The notes beneath the pieces were generated by a model. It was not told the origin of the DNA. It searched no databases and saw only the letters and a list, made by a program, of their open reading frames with translations. Position numbers and translations under genes: made by a program. A stretch of 64,000 nt of DNA from Furcasterigmium furcatum (lineage: Eukaryota > Ascomycota > Sordariomycetes > Glomerellales > Plectosphaerellaceae): NCBI GenBank assembly GCA_001599815.1, contig BCIA01000008.1, positions 1,054,001-1,118,000 on the forward strand. Reading direction: 5' to 3'. Below, in pieces: positions 1 to 10,664 of the stretch. The first letter of the stretch is position 1. The number at the start of each line of letters is the position of its first letter.

Positions 1-2177
1 TACTCGCCACGGGCCGTGAAGAACTTGCGCTCCTGGACCTCCTCGGGCCAGATGCCCTCGGCAATCCTGACCATCCAGAGGAACTTGTTGATATCGTCAC
101 CCGAGTAGCCGAGAAGACCGCCGAAGACGACCAGCACGTAGTCGACCTCGTGGGCGCGCATGATCTCGTAGCTGACCTCCTCCCCGGAAGCCATGGCCTT
201 GCCAACGGTGGCAATGTGCGTGTTGTTCCAGGTGTTGTTGTCGACGAGGGTGGGCCTGTCGGCCATGCCACCAATCTGGTAGCCGTAATCCCACCAGGAC
301 ATGATCTTGGCGTTCTCATCGGTGTTCTGGCGGAGCCACTGGTAGGCCTCACGGTAGTCATCAATGATGTGCTGGCTGCCATCGGGCATGCGGGAGGCCA
401 GGACGACGGAGGGAGAGGAGTACGCGTTGGAGGTGACCCAGGTGCAGTGCATGACGAAGAGGATGAGGTAGGTGAACATGCCGCCAGCCATAATGACCTT
501 GGACACGATGCTGTAGATACCGACATAAGGAGTGCTGGTCGCCTTGAGGCCAGCCTGCTTGGCCGCCTTCTTGGGGGTCTCGGGAGCGTCACCAGCCTGG
601 GTCTCCCCGGGATCTTCGGGGGAGTCGGCGATCAGGTAGATGTCCAGGATCTGCGAGGCAGCAATGGCAGCCGCAACGCAGACGCAGGGAGTCAGGGTAA
701 GCATAAGACGGACCATGACACCGGCGAAGTAGGTACCGCAGAGAGCATAGACGACAATGAAGACGTGCTCGTCGCGGAGCTCCTGGAAGCAGAGGTACAC
801 GCCGGCAGGGAACAGCCAGATGAGGAAGTTGAGGTCGAAGAAGAAGGCGGGCCAGGCAGTCGGCTGGTGCTCGGAGACGGAGGCAATGATGGGGATGTGA
901 ATCTTGGCATAGCCGGTATCCCAGAGAGAGTAGAAGCGGCCACCCCAGGGGGCGATGTATCCGAGGGCCGTGATGGCGATGAGGCCGCCGAAGCCAGCGA
1001 GGAAGATAGTGCCGAGGAAGGCCCCGACGAAGTACTTGAACTGGCGCTGGGTCATGTGGGATCGGACATAGTCCATGGCGGCGACGAATTGCAGGAAGCC
1101 AAAGACGCCTGTTTACGAGTGTCAGCCTCCTGGAATGTGTGTGAAGTGTGGGTTGGACTTACCGAGGGCGGGCATGTGCTCGCTGGTCTTGAGGGGCAAG
1201 AAGCCAACAAAGGGGATGTTGTAGCTGGCCAGGGTGCCGACGGCGTACCAAGTGGTGTAGCTAACGTACAACCTGGGGCTGTAACGGCCCATGACCAGGA
1301 GGGTCAGAGCGTGGAGGGGCAGCAGGTTGGTGATGAAGGCATATCCACCCCACGAAGCGACCATGTATCCGTAGAAGAGGGCGGTCAATGCGCCCCAGAG
1401 CATGGAACCAAGCTTGAGAGCCTTGATCCAGAGGTAGAAGGTGAGAACGAGGATGAAGATAGCGATGGCCTCGTTATCGTAGCTACCGGCGACGGATCGC
1501 GAGATGTAGCCGGGGGTGATGCCCATGAAGACGGCAGCGAGGAGGCCGGCCGAGGGGGAGGTCGTCATCTCGTTGGTAAGAAGGTAGGCAGCGAAGGCAG
1601 TCAGGCCGGAGAAGGCGGGGGCGAGGAGAACGCAAATGTTGCGGATGTCGACGGGGATCGAGATGGCGCGGAGGGCATGGTAGATGATGCCGCTGGTGAC
1701 CATGAGACCGGGATAGAGGGTGCCTCCGGTAACCCGACCGAGAGGATGCCATGTTCGGTCATCAAACCAGTCCCAGAAGGACTCGAAGCCATTGGCGACG
1801 AGGTATTTCGTCGCACGGAAGTTAAACCAGGGGTCGACTGCGGACGGTCAGCATGAGGGTACTCGAGGAGGCGGGGATCAAGCGGCGGCAACAGACATTC
1901 GTGAATGATGGATTCGAAACCTGCGAAGGGGGCCAAGTTAGCGCTTTTGAAGCTTCAGAGATCGTGGCAGAGCCCATTGGCCATGCAATGCGTGTGGCCC
2001 GAAGGCGAACACATTGGCATGTTGAATCGGCAGTAGGAGGGGGGACGTACGAATGACGGAGAACAAACGACTGGCGACAGCAGTCGCGGCAATCAAGCAG
2101 AGGATAACAACTCGCAAAAGCGCCCTGGTGCTCTTTGCGCTGCCTCCGGAAGGGCTGTCCAGCGATGGGGCCGACAT
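1..2177 (-). CDS. STT3: Oligosaccharyltransferase catalytic subunit STT3 (3' end off the window)
   Basis: Catalytic subunit of the ER oligosaccharyltransferase, which moves the lipid-linked glycan onto Asn of nascent proteins. Read from the ATG at 2177-2175; exons 2177-2051, 1920-1897, 1837-1163 and 1108 to beyond base 1. The introns (1921-2050, 1838-1896, 1109-1162) are GT-AG; the second has an unusual GTCTGT donor but a TGCTGAC branch site. The spliced protein starts MSAPSLDSPSGG, has a first membrane segment, then the luminal HEFDPWFNFR acceptor-binding region, SVAGSYDNEAIAIF, many further membrane segments, and the diagnostic WWDYGYQ catalytic motif (about 276-300). The extreme C-terminus is missing because the gene runs off the left edge. 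The 568-aa ORF on the other strand is a shadow. Identification is very secure. Confidence 0.97.
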
Positions 2178-2909
2178 GATTGCTGGCCTCGTTGTGGAAA
2201 GCTGGACTCTGAAGTTGACGGTTGGAGGTACGAAGATGGCGTCGCTGGCGTGGAGTTGCAGCACGTTGAAGAAGGACAGCTTGAGCTTCGGGAGCTCGTT
2301 TATGACGATGCAGGGGTGTAAGGGCAAGAGAGCAGATTAGAGCATGGCCTAAGCGTCTAGCGCGGTTCTTTGCCTTGATATGCATATATCGGGTGACTGA
2401 TATCAGGAACTCAAGGCAGAAAGACAGAGTGACCTGACAGTGTTTGGGCAGTCAAAAGTGCTGCGAAGGAGCTCATTGGCCTTGTCATAACATCCTATCC
2501 TCCTTGATCTCTTCCGAAGATGCCCATTGATCCGGCGTGGCTTATCTTGATTCCTCGAGATGTTGCTGTCGCGCACATCGGATCATGGGCCAGGACACGT
2601 CCAACAACACCACGGAACATCACCAAGCAATGCACCCCCTGAACTTGTCAATGACCTTCAAATTCAGTCATGCTGAGCGTATTGTACACATGTACATCCA
2701 GTCAAGGAGGCATAAGGAAATGTCTATGCAGTGACAGCAGGACCGCAATGTCCATCCGACACTGCCTGTCTGTCGGAAAGCCACCGTCTATCCACGGCTT
2801 TCACCTCGAGGGACTCGTTGTTGTCCTGGAGAGCACCCCTCCCGAGTCATCGGTTCCGTCTATTCGTCCCAGCCCTCTCGTCGTCCCGCCAAGTCGTTTC
2901 CATCACCCC
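2178..2909. other. Intergenic: STT3 upstream region and ATP21 3' side
   Basis: About 730 bp between the STT3 start and the ATP21 stop (both on the minus strand). It should hold the STT3 promoter. Short ORFs here lack codon structure or recognisable motifs, and I see no RNA gene. Confidence 0.6.
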
Positions 2910-3457
2910 TTACGGGTTCTCCTTCACCAGGTTGTTGAAGTAGGCCTCGAGATCGAAGTTGGCGGCCATGGGGTCGACGACGACTGTGTTGGTGTTAGCA
3001 TGCGTGTCGGGCGAACGAGGTGCGCCGTGCTTCGCGGCTGGTCGCCATCCCAGCGATTTCGCGACAGGACGGCTCCCCGGGAGTCGACATACCTCCGCTG
3101 GTCTTGGCCGAGGGCTCAGCAGGGGCGTTCTTCTTCGTCCACTCGGCCTTGGCCTGATCTATCAACTTCTGCTTGTGCTCGTACTCCTTCTGCGCGACGG
3201 CGGCCTTTTGGCTGGCGGTGATCGACCTCTGGTGGGTGAAGCCGTAGAACACACCCAGGCCAAGGAAGGTGTAGCGAAGGACCTGCGGATCGATATTATG
3301 TCAGTTTCTGAGCTGGAGCGGTGCGGATTGCCCGATTGCGGTCGGGCGGAGGGCGGTGGTGATGTCGTGATGTCGGGTCGCGATCGAGTGGCTGGGGCGG
3401 ATCACGGCAGGGGAAAGACGGGACTCATCGTACGTTGACGCCGGACGAGGCAGACAT
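2910..3457 (-). CDS. ATP21: Mitochondrial ATP synthase subunit e
   Basis: Small inner-membrane subunit of the F1Fo ATP synthase (TIM11/ATP21 in yeast), needed for dimerisation of the complex and cristae shape. Three exons: 3457-3434 (MSASSGVN), 3282-3093 and 2983-2910, giving 288 nt or 95 aa. The first exon is only 24 nt, as often seen in small fungal mitochondrial genes. The N-terminal segment VLRYTFLGLGVFYGF is the single transmembrane helix and carries a GxG pattern of the GxxxG dimerisation type. It is followed by a charged, Lys-rich helix with KEYEHKQKLIDQAKAEW and a conserved C-terminus (DLEAYFNNLVKENP). Introns are 3283-3433 and 2984-3092. Length and motifs match the family. Confidence 0.93.
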
Positions 3458-4068
3458 GGTGAAAGAATGAGTGTCGTCTGGACGCGACTGCTGTTCGGAA
3501 AGGTCGAGGGATTGATCGGGCAGCGCGCGGGTCGACAATGGCTGGCAATTGGCCCGTTCGAGGGAATTAGTAGGTGGTCGTCAAGGGTGAAGTTTTGATG
3601 AAAAAGCTCCCCGTTACCCGTTCTCCGGTCGCTCGGGAGAAACCGCAGATTTTCCGGTTGGCTCTGTCTGGCTGGGAGCTCGGGCGACGGGCCAGCGGTG
3701 CCCAGAGCTTCGGAAGTTTTACCGGCTTATTGCCGCTCGTCACGTGTGAGATGCAACTACCGAGCAGTATTGGCTAAAGCATGCGGCCCGTGCAGGAACA
3801 CCCGAAGCTGCTGTTTCAATGAGGGAACAGGGGTCCACTCCAACTTTCCAGGTCGCGACGCGGTGTTGAATACCGCCTCCAATTCCATAGGAAGCACAGA
3901 ATCACCATCGACAGTTTTCACCAAGGGCCTTCTCTGCGTTGTTGGCCACCGTCATCCCTATACCCCGAGTCCGATACTTGAGACAAACCTTCATTCCCCC
4001 CCGGACGCACACTCCCGTCCCACCATAGTACCGGCAGGGTCCCGCCATGGGATTCAGGGGAGCTCGCC
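3458..4068. promoter_or_regulatory. Divergent promoter between ATP21 and dynein intermediate chain
   Basis: About 610 bp separate the ATP21 start (minus) from the dynein intermediate chain start (plus), so both promoters and 5' leaders lie here. No specific operator can be named from the sequence. Confidence 0.55.
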
Positions 4069-6199
4069 ATGCAACAGCGACGAGATGAAATCCTTGCGAA
4101 GAAGGCAAAGCTCGCGGAGCTTAAGCGGCAGAGGGAGCTTCGGGCAAGCCAGGCGACGTCAAGTCGCCAGAGCATGGGCAGTCCCAGCGAGGTCGGCAGC
4201 TCCCAGTCCATCTGCCCCTGAGCCGCACTGACCCAACAAACAGCTGATTGCACCGACTCCTGGCCGCGCCGAAAGCCGCCGCGATATCGAGGCCTTGATC
4301 AACACCCTGGTGGGAGACAGCAGGCCAGGCTCTACCGGAGGCGCCGCCTCTCCTGCCACGAAGGGCAGCCGACCCAACAGCGTCCTGAGCGCTGGCGAGA
4401 TCAGCAATGAGACATCCGAATTTGCTCTCGCATCCACGAGCCAAGCTGCCCAGACCACACAACAGCCTCCTCCCCCTCCGCCGACCCTCACGACGATACC
4501 CCTAGCGACTGTTTTCGAATGCCCCCCTTCGCCAGTAAAGGAAGTGTTCTCATACAGCAAGGGTGTGCAAACGACAGAAGAATGGACACCAGCAGCTCGG
4601 CCGAGGGCCAGCTCGCTGTCCGACAACGAAGACCTTCCCGGCACGACCTCTACGCCCAGCAAGCGGATGAGCAGGAGAGAGCGGGAACGGGAGGAGGAGC
4701 TTCGTGAGAACCTCCGGAAGGAGATAGAAGCTGAGCTCAAGGCTACGCGAGAGGTGTTGCAGGATGGCGGCCAAACCCAGAGCAGCCAGCCGATCAATCA
4801 CTCTGTGCGGACTCTCACGGACGAGGAACTCAATGCTGTCACTGCGTCGCCCGAGTTCGTCGACTTCCTCGACAAGTCGGCCACGGTCATGGAGCGGATG
4901 CTGGACGAAGGGTACGACATCCTCACCGACTACGCCAATCTCGAACATGACGTGGATGATGCGGACGACGACACTGGCAATACTAGCGGCAAGGGCAAGA
5001 GGAGGGTCAAGGAGATTGCGCAGTTCTTCGATGAGCGATGGTCCAAGAAGCGCATGATCAGCAGCATCGACTTCTCGCCCAACCATCCGGAGCTGATGCT
5101 GGCTTCGTACACCAAGAACCCGACAGCCCCGAATGACCCTGATGGCCTGGTCCAGGTATGGAACCTGAACCTGCACGACCGGCCGGAATTTGTCTTCCAC
5201 GCCCAGTCGGACGTGCTCACCGCCAAGTTCTCGCCATATCACCGCAACCTGATCGTCGGCGGCTCATACAGCGGCCAAGTTCTTCTCTGGGATCTCAGGG
5301 CCAAGTCAGCGCCTGTCCAGAAGACCCCACTCACTGGCTACGGCCACACGCACCCCGTCTACTCGGTTGACATCGTCGGTACACAGAACGCGAACAACAT
5401 CATCTCGTGCTCGACGGACGGCGTCGTCTGCGGCTGGAGCATGGACGTCTTCGCCCAGCCGCAGGAGATGCTTGAGCTCAAGGCCCCCGCATCCTACAAG
5501 ATCGAGGACGTCAGCCCCACCAGCCTGGGATTCCCGCAGGCCGACCCGACGTTCTTCCTCGTCGGCAGCGAGGAGGGCTCCATTTTCCCGTGCCACAGAT
5601 ACGACAGGGCGGGCGCCAAGGCAGGCATCGACTCGCGGTTCAGCTACAAGGGCCATACGGCGCCCGTCATGTCGGTGGACTTCCACCCGGCACGCGGCCC
5701 TGTGGACCTGGGCGATCTCGTTCTCTCATCGTCTCTCGACTGGAGCGTGCGACTCTGGAAGGTCCGCGCCCCCGCGGCGACATCTACCACCGGCGGCGAG
5801 GGCACAGTGTCCCCTCTGATCGACTTTGTCAGGGAAGATGTCGTCTACGACGCGAAGTGGTCGCCCATCAAGCCGGGCGTCTTCTCGCTCGTCGACGGCG
5901 CGGGCTGGCTGGAGCTGTGGGACATCACGGTCGAGACGGAGGAGCCGGTGGCGAGGATATCCCCGAGCGCGCGGAAGGATGGTAGGACCATGCTCTCGAA
6001 AAGCTTGAACAAGGTGGCGTGGGAGCCGTCGGAGGGCAAACGGCTGGCGACGGGCGGCATCGACGGGACGCTGACGGTGTTCGAGGTGTCGTCCGGCCTG
6101 GGCGGCAAGGACCAGGTCAAGGCGGAGGAGTGGACGAACGTGAAGAAGCTGATCAGCCGGGTGGAGGCCGTGGGCGTCAACGGGGCCATGGCCGTGTAA
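4069..6199 (+). CDS. Cytoplasmic dynein intermediate chain
   Basis: WD40-repeat intermediate chain of cytoplasmic dynein; it holds the heavy chains, light chains and dynactin together for minus-end transport of nuclei and endosomes. Two exons (4069-4191, 4244-6199) encode 692 aa. The start gives MQQRRDEILAKKAKLAELKRQ, the charged N-terminal helix that binds dynactin p150. SKGVQTTEE (near residue 145) fits the LC8 light-chain site. A second Arg/Glu-rich coiled coil follows, then five or more WD repeats (for example LIVGGSYSGQVLLWDLRA and VLSSSLDWSVRLWKV) from about residue 255 to 660. The 52-bp intron has an atypical GTCGGC donor with a CACTGAC branch site and CAG acceptor; without splicing the frame meets a TGA, so the intron is required. 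Confidence 0.95.
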
Positions 6200-6817
6200 T
6201 CGTTGGTTTCGTGGCGAGGACATCATCTTTTTTCAGGGACGTGGTTGTACTTCGGCGGTGCTCTAGATGTTGGCCAGCGCGCATCCTGTATACCCAAAGG
6301 CGGAGATTGCTGCATCAAATTTTCTTTGCCGAACATCCCAAACATTCCTTTCCGAGTGCAAATGCTTCCAGATTGTTCGAATGCTTGCTGTTGAGTGCCA
6401 GTGGGCATGGCCCGTCCCTCGGGCCCCTGGTCGCTTAGTCATTGGGGCTCATTAAAAGTCCCTGCAAAAATCTCACACCGAATCCCTCTCTCTCTTCCTC
6501 ACCAACGCCATGTTTCATATGGCCAGGACTTCGCAGCTGCCTCTGCGAAGAAACCCAATGCTATGGTAAGTTCGATTTCTCCTCACAATTTTCACCCAGA
6601 CGATATGATGAGCAACCTAGAATTCTGCAATGCTCAAGGCCGCTTCGGCGGCCGCTGTGGATAAATTCTTACATCGCGAACTGAACACCGTCTCATTCTC
6701 TCATTACCTACGCTACCGATGCTATAAATACTGGAATCTTTCTGACCTCTCAAAAGAATACCTAGGAACCCCGCCCATTATGCACGCGTCACATGATGTT
6801 GTCGACTGCGCGCGCAG
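6200..6817. other. Intergenic, no supported gene
   Basis: About 620 bp between the convergent ends of the dynein intermediate chain and the aldo/keto reductase. Overlapping short ORFs (6395-6821) show no motif; I see only 3' flanks. Confidence 0.6.
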
Positions 6818-7807
6818 CTAGATGTTGATGGGCGCGCCGTCGGCGTACCGCCCGCCGGCGACATTGAACCTGGCGAGGGTGGCGTCGATCTCGGCCATCT
6901 CGTCGTCGGAGAGGTCGACCTCGCGCGCGTTCTCCTCGACGCGGGCGACGGTGGTCGCGCCCGGGATGGGGATGATGGTGGGCATGCCGGGGCGGCGCTG
7001 GAGGGATGTGATCCAGCCGAGGGCGAGCTGGGCGGGGGTGCAGCCCTTCTTGGCCGCGAGGGCCTCGACCTGCGCGACGAGCTCGAGGTTGATGGCGAAG
7101 TTCTCGGGCTGGAAGCGCGGGAGGTGGTGGCGGACGTCGCCTTCGGGGATGTCTGCGGCGGAGCGGATCTGGCCCGTGAGCAGGCCGCGGCCGAGGGGGG
7201 AGTAGGCGACGATGGGGATGTTGTGGCGGGCGCAGGCGGCGGCGACGCCGTTGGTGAGGATGTCCGTGGAGAACAGGGAGAGCTCCGTCTCGACGAAGGC
7301 GATCTTGGTGATGGTGACGGCCTCGTCGATGGTTTTGGCGGAGACCTCGGAGAGGGCGATGGCGCCGACCTTGCCGGTCTTGACGTATTCTTCGTCGATG
7401 AGGCCGAGGCTGTCGGTGAGCGGGATGGCGGCGTCGCGGCGGGCGCACCCGAAGATCTCGATGTGCTGCTTCTTGGGGCCGAGGCCGGCGAGAGAGTCGT
7501 TGATGGAGCGGCGGATGCTCTCCGGGGTGCTGTCGGGGGCGAGGTTGGGTCGCAGTGCGCCCTTCATGCTGAGGACGATCTTGTCGGCGTCCTCGGGGTA
7601 CTTTTCCAAATAGGCGCGGAGAAGGGACATGCTGTTGACGTCCGGGGTGCCGTAGAACTCTGCGCCAACGAAGAAGTTCATGCCGTTGGCCAGGGCTGCG
7701 CGGATGGCCTCGAAGGCCTGGTCATGGGGGACCGGGTTGGCGCGCCAGGTGAAGCCCATGAGGCCGAAGCCGCGGGTGCCGATTTCGTGTCCGGCGATCT
7801 GGACCAT
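6818..7807 (-). CDS. Aldo/keto reductase, pyridoxal-reductase (AKR8) type
   Basis: NADPH-dependent aldo/keto reductase, single exon, 329 aa from the ATG at 7807 (MVQIAGHEIGTRGFGLMGFTWR). An upstream in-frame ATG at 7849 would add 14 residues, but homologues of this class begin at or near MVQI. The pattern GFGLMG...TWR, EFYGTPDVNS, VLSMKGAL, ETELSLFS, VAYSPLGRGLLTG and TIIPIPGATTVARVEEN is that of the pyridoxine/pyridoxal reductases (S. pombe Plr1 family). As in that clade, the usual AKR Asp and His of the catalytic tetrad are not in their standard places (VGAEFYG instead of DTAxxYG; FGCAR instead of xxxHR), while Tyr and Lys are kept. Substrate is unproven; vitamin B6 aldehyde is the family guess. 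Confidence 0.88.
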   Translation of the reverse strand: MVQIAGHEIGTRGFGLMGFTWRANPVPHDQAFEAIRAALANGMNFFVGAEFYGTPDVNSMSLLRAYLEKYPEDADKIVLSMKGALRPNLAPDSTPESIRRSINDSLAGLGPKKQHIEIFGCARRDAAIPLTDSLGLIDEEYVKTGKVGAIALSEVSAKTIDEAVTITKIAFVETELSLFSTDILTNGVAAACARHNIPIVAYSPLGRGLLTGQIRSAADIPEGDVRHHLPRFQPENFAINLELVAQVEALAAKKGCTPAQLALGWITSLQRRPGMPTIIPIPGATTVARVEENAREVDLSDDEMAEIDATLARFNVAGGRYADGAPINI

Positions 7808-8977
7808 TGTGCGAGGTATGTATTCGGCGTGGATGGGTGATTGGGGCAAGTTGCAGGTGAGTTGTGAGGTCCGGGTGGTGTGTTGAAGAGGTGGAGGCTG
7901 AGTGAGGCTTTTGCGTTGGTTGTCTGGGGAATTGCGATTGTGAGGCGGGGTACTTGGGAGACCTTTTCGATCAATTTATACACGAACCTTACTTGCTGGA
8001 GTTCTCTCCTTCTTTGACACCGCGCCCAAGAGCGGACATAACTGAATAGCAGAATCTCCAAGCCTCGTCCATCCATGACCGACCGACCCAAGACCCGACA
8101 TCCGCAATTGCCGTTAAAGCCATTGACGCGTATTTTGGAGCGGCCCCGAACATCACACCACATTGCATCTCATCCAATCCTCGCTCAGCAATTCTCTGGA
8201 CGATACTGCGAACTGGAATCTTGGCAAATGCAGTGAAAGCTGGCCGTCTGTCTTTTTGCTGTGTGTGCGATACGACTAATACCATGTCGCCGTGATGGAA
8301 CTGGACATCCGAGTGGTGACGTTGGTGATGGGCCTCATTTACGAGCGATCACCCTCAAGTGCGACGACGAACTGCTACTAATACCGACTGTAGATACTTG
8401 AATGGGCTGCCTAGGCTTGTGTCGTGGTAGGGCTTCCCACATGGGAGGTCGTCGTTGGTGATTGTCAGTATCACCACTTCTACGCCGTTGCAGATGCACC
8501 TCCACTGATGACGCAACCCCAAACCTCGACCCCGGACAGCTTCTGAACCTAGAAGTGAGCCGCAGGGGGGCCAAGCGGCCCAACGACCGGAATATCGGGC
8601 GCCCTCAAGGCTGGCGGAAGGCAGGTTGGGACAAAGTTCATTAGCCCCGATCCCCAAGATCGGACTTGGTGAAAAGGGGACAGTTAAACCGCTTACCAAC
8701 GTGCTGAGTGGCTGACGGGAGCATCAAAACATCAGCCGTTTGGAGATCACGGGAGTTAACGGACTTTAAGTCTGCAGAAGAAATCTCGAAATACCCTCGC
8801 AACTCTCGTCATGACAATGAATGTTCACGCCATCTGGGCACCAGGGTCAGCCCAAGGAGGTTCAGGGCCTCACCCGCGAGGGAGACACGCCTCAATGCAA
8901 TGAAAACATACATTCATTCAGGGACAGCTAACACTCTCGCGCAGCATCAACACACCTCATGACCCAACCCACCATGA
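7808..8977. other. Intergenic, no supported gene
   Basis: About 1.2 kb between the reductase start and the 3' end of the CCCH gene. It must hold the reductase promoter; small ORFs lack motifs or consistent codon use. No RNA gene seen. Confidence 0.55.
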
Positions 8978-10360
8978 TCAGATATCGACAAGCTTCACCT
9001 CGACCAGGCCCTCGCCCTCCCTGAGCGCAGCAGCAGCCGCGTCCGCGTGCGCATTCGACATCTTCATCGCCCTCGCAGCCCTGACCCTCTCCATCCTCTC
9101 CGCCTCCGCCCTCTCGACCTCCAGCGCCCTCATCCTCTCCTCGGCCCGCTTCACCTGCCGCTCCTCCCTCTTCTTCCGCTCCGCGGCCGAAACAACCGTC
9201 TTGCCCTGCTGTTGTTGCTGGCCCTGTCCCTGATGGTGCTGCTGATGCTGGTGCTGCTGGGCCATCCCCGCAAACGGCGCCATGGGCATCATCCCCCCCA
9301 TGGGGACCATGCCGGCGGCGTGGTGGAACGGCGCGTGCATCTGCGCCGCGGGGAAGGGCATCCCGCCCCCCGCGGCGTTGAGGTTCTCCGCGACGCGGAT
9401 CGAGCGGAGCAGCCAGGCGGGCCACTCGCGCAGGCCGACCTCGCGGAGGCCCTCGGGGGTCGTGGGCATCGTGTGCTGGTAGCGGCACTGGAGGCCCCAT
9501 TTGCACGTGCCGTGGTGGCAGAAGTGCCGGCAGTAGTTGCCTGTCGTGGTGTTGGTGGTGGTGATGCTGCCCGCGGGCGACTGGAGGGTCGGCTGGGCCT
9601 GGGTGGTGCTCTTCTCCTTCTCCTGGAATGGAGAGGAGGGGGCTTCGGGGCCGGGCTTGGTGGGGTATTGTTTGTCTTTCTTGTTCTTCTTGCCCGGGGT
9701 GGCGGTGAGGTGGTGGGCGGCGGCGGCGGAGGCGGAGGCCAGGATGCGGTCGATGGGGGATGGGGCGGGGGAAGATGAAGTCGCGGACTTCTTGGAGGTC
9801 TTTGGGGATGGAGTGTTGGGCTTTTTCTTCGGGCCCTTGAGAGGGTGGACGTCGGGCTCGGTATCGCTCGAGTGCAGGGAGAGGGAGGTGCTGCTGGTGC
9901 CCTCGCCGTCGGCGGCGCTGCCGCTGCTGCTGGTGGAAGTCATGTCCATTTCGATGCTGCTGGCCCTAGCCACGGGGATGGACATGTCGCCTTTGATCTG
10001 GGCGACGCTTGTGGAAAGGAAGCGGAGGTGGTAGCTGGCTGAGCCGGGAGGTCTGTCAATACTGCCAACGCAGTCCATGCCCGTCGCCTGAGCAGCCGTG
10101 AGGTGGCGGGAGATGCCGTCGATGTCAATGTACTCGGGAAGAAGATCGACGGGGATCAAAGGGACAATGCGAGCCGGCTCAGCGGCTGAAAGACGGGGAC
10201 GGATGAGGAAATGCGTCGGACGGAGGCCGGCGGTGTCGGCGGATTTGCCAGCAATGGTGTTGCCGGCCATGGCGGCGGCGGTCTCGTTGAGAGGGTTGTG
10301 CTTGGAGCCCTGGATGCCCTTCTTGGGCTGCTCCTTGGAAACCACGGCGTGAGGTGCCAT
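8978..10360 (-). CDS. CCCH zinc-finger protein, probable RNA-binding
   Basis: Single exon, 460 aa from MAPHAVVSKEQPKKG (ATG at 10360-10358). The open frame continues upstream to 10663, but that extension looks like 5' leader, so the inner start is chosen. One CCCH finger with exact C-x8-C-x5-C-x3-H spacing lies at residues 277-296 (CRHFCHHGTCKWGLQCRYQH). It is followed by a hydrophobic patch (EWPAWLLRSIRV), a Met/Gly/Pro-rich stretch, a His/Gln-rich tract (about 366-388) and a long charged C-terminal helix (AERKKREERQVKRAEERMR). The Ser-rich middle (about 150-250) looks disordered. CCCH fingers of this spacing usually bind RNA; the target is unknown. It lies downstream of tubulin cofactor E on the same strand. 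Confidence 0.8.
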   Translation of the reverse strand: MAPHAVVSKEQPKKGIQGSKHNPLNETAAAMAGNTIAGKSADTAGLRPTHFLIRPRLSAAEPARIVPLIPVDLLPEYIDIDGISRHLTAAQATGMDCVGSIDRPPGSASYHLRFLSTSVAQIKGDMSIPVARASSIEMDMTSTSSSGSAADGEGTSSTSLSLHSSDTEPDVHPLKGPKKKPNTPSPKTSKKSATSSSPAPSPIDRILASASAAAAHHLTATPGKKNKKDKQYPTKPGPEAPSSPFQEKEKSTTQAQPTLQSPAGSITTTNTTTGNYCRHFCHHGTCKWGLQCRYQHTMPTTPEGLREVGLREWPAWLLRSIRVAENLNAAGGGMPFPAAQMHAPFHHAAGMVPMGGMMPMAPFAGMAQQHQHQQHHQGQGQQQQQGKTVVSAAERKKREERQVKRAEERMRALEVERAEAERMERVRAARAMKMSNAHADAAAAALREGEGLVEVKLVDI

Positions 10361-10664
10361 CTCGCGGTTGAAGCAAGAACAGGTGAGTTGATCAAAATCA
10401 AGGTGGAGGGATGCAGGTGAGGAGGTGGCGGCGAGGACGAAGATGCAAGATCGTGACGGGAGTCTATGTATGGGACGTGTCTTCCGCGAGAAGAGTCTAG
10501 CAGTGTTTCTTCGAGCCCTCAGAACCAAAATCGAGCTGCTCGGGCCGCCGATATATGCTCTCCCGGGCGGCGTTTGTTGCCCCTTTCCCCAGCAAACGCT
10601 GGCTGCTGCCCTTGTTGCAAACAGAGCCGCAACAACAACACCTCTGCCAAACAACCACATCACC
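10361..10664. other. Intergenic between TBCE stop and CCCH start
   Basis: About 300 bp holding the 5' leader and promoter of the CCCH gene and the 3' flank of the cofactor E gene. An open reading frame on the minus strand crosses it, but it has no recognisable content. Confidence 0.5.

Noticed and set aside
150..1856. 568-aa ORF antisense to STT3
   Set aside because: Composition is Gly/Glu/Asp-rich with no motifs, and it mirrors the STT3 codons on the other strand.
7124..7840. 238-aa ORF antisense to the reductase
   Set aside because: Gly/Asp/Val-rich shadow of biased codons, no motif.
10361..10663. N-terminal extension of the CCCH protein
   Set aside because: In frame but not protein-like and overlaps the expected leader; MAPHAVV is the better start.
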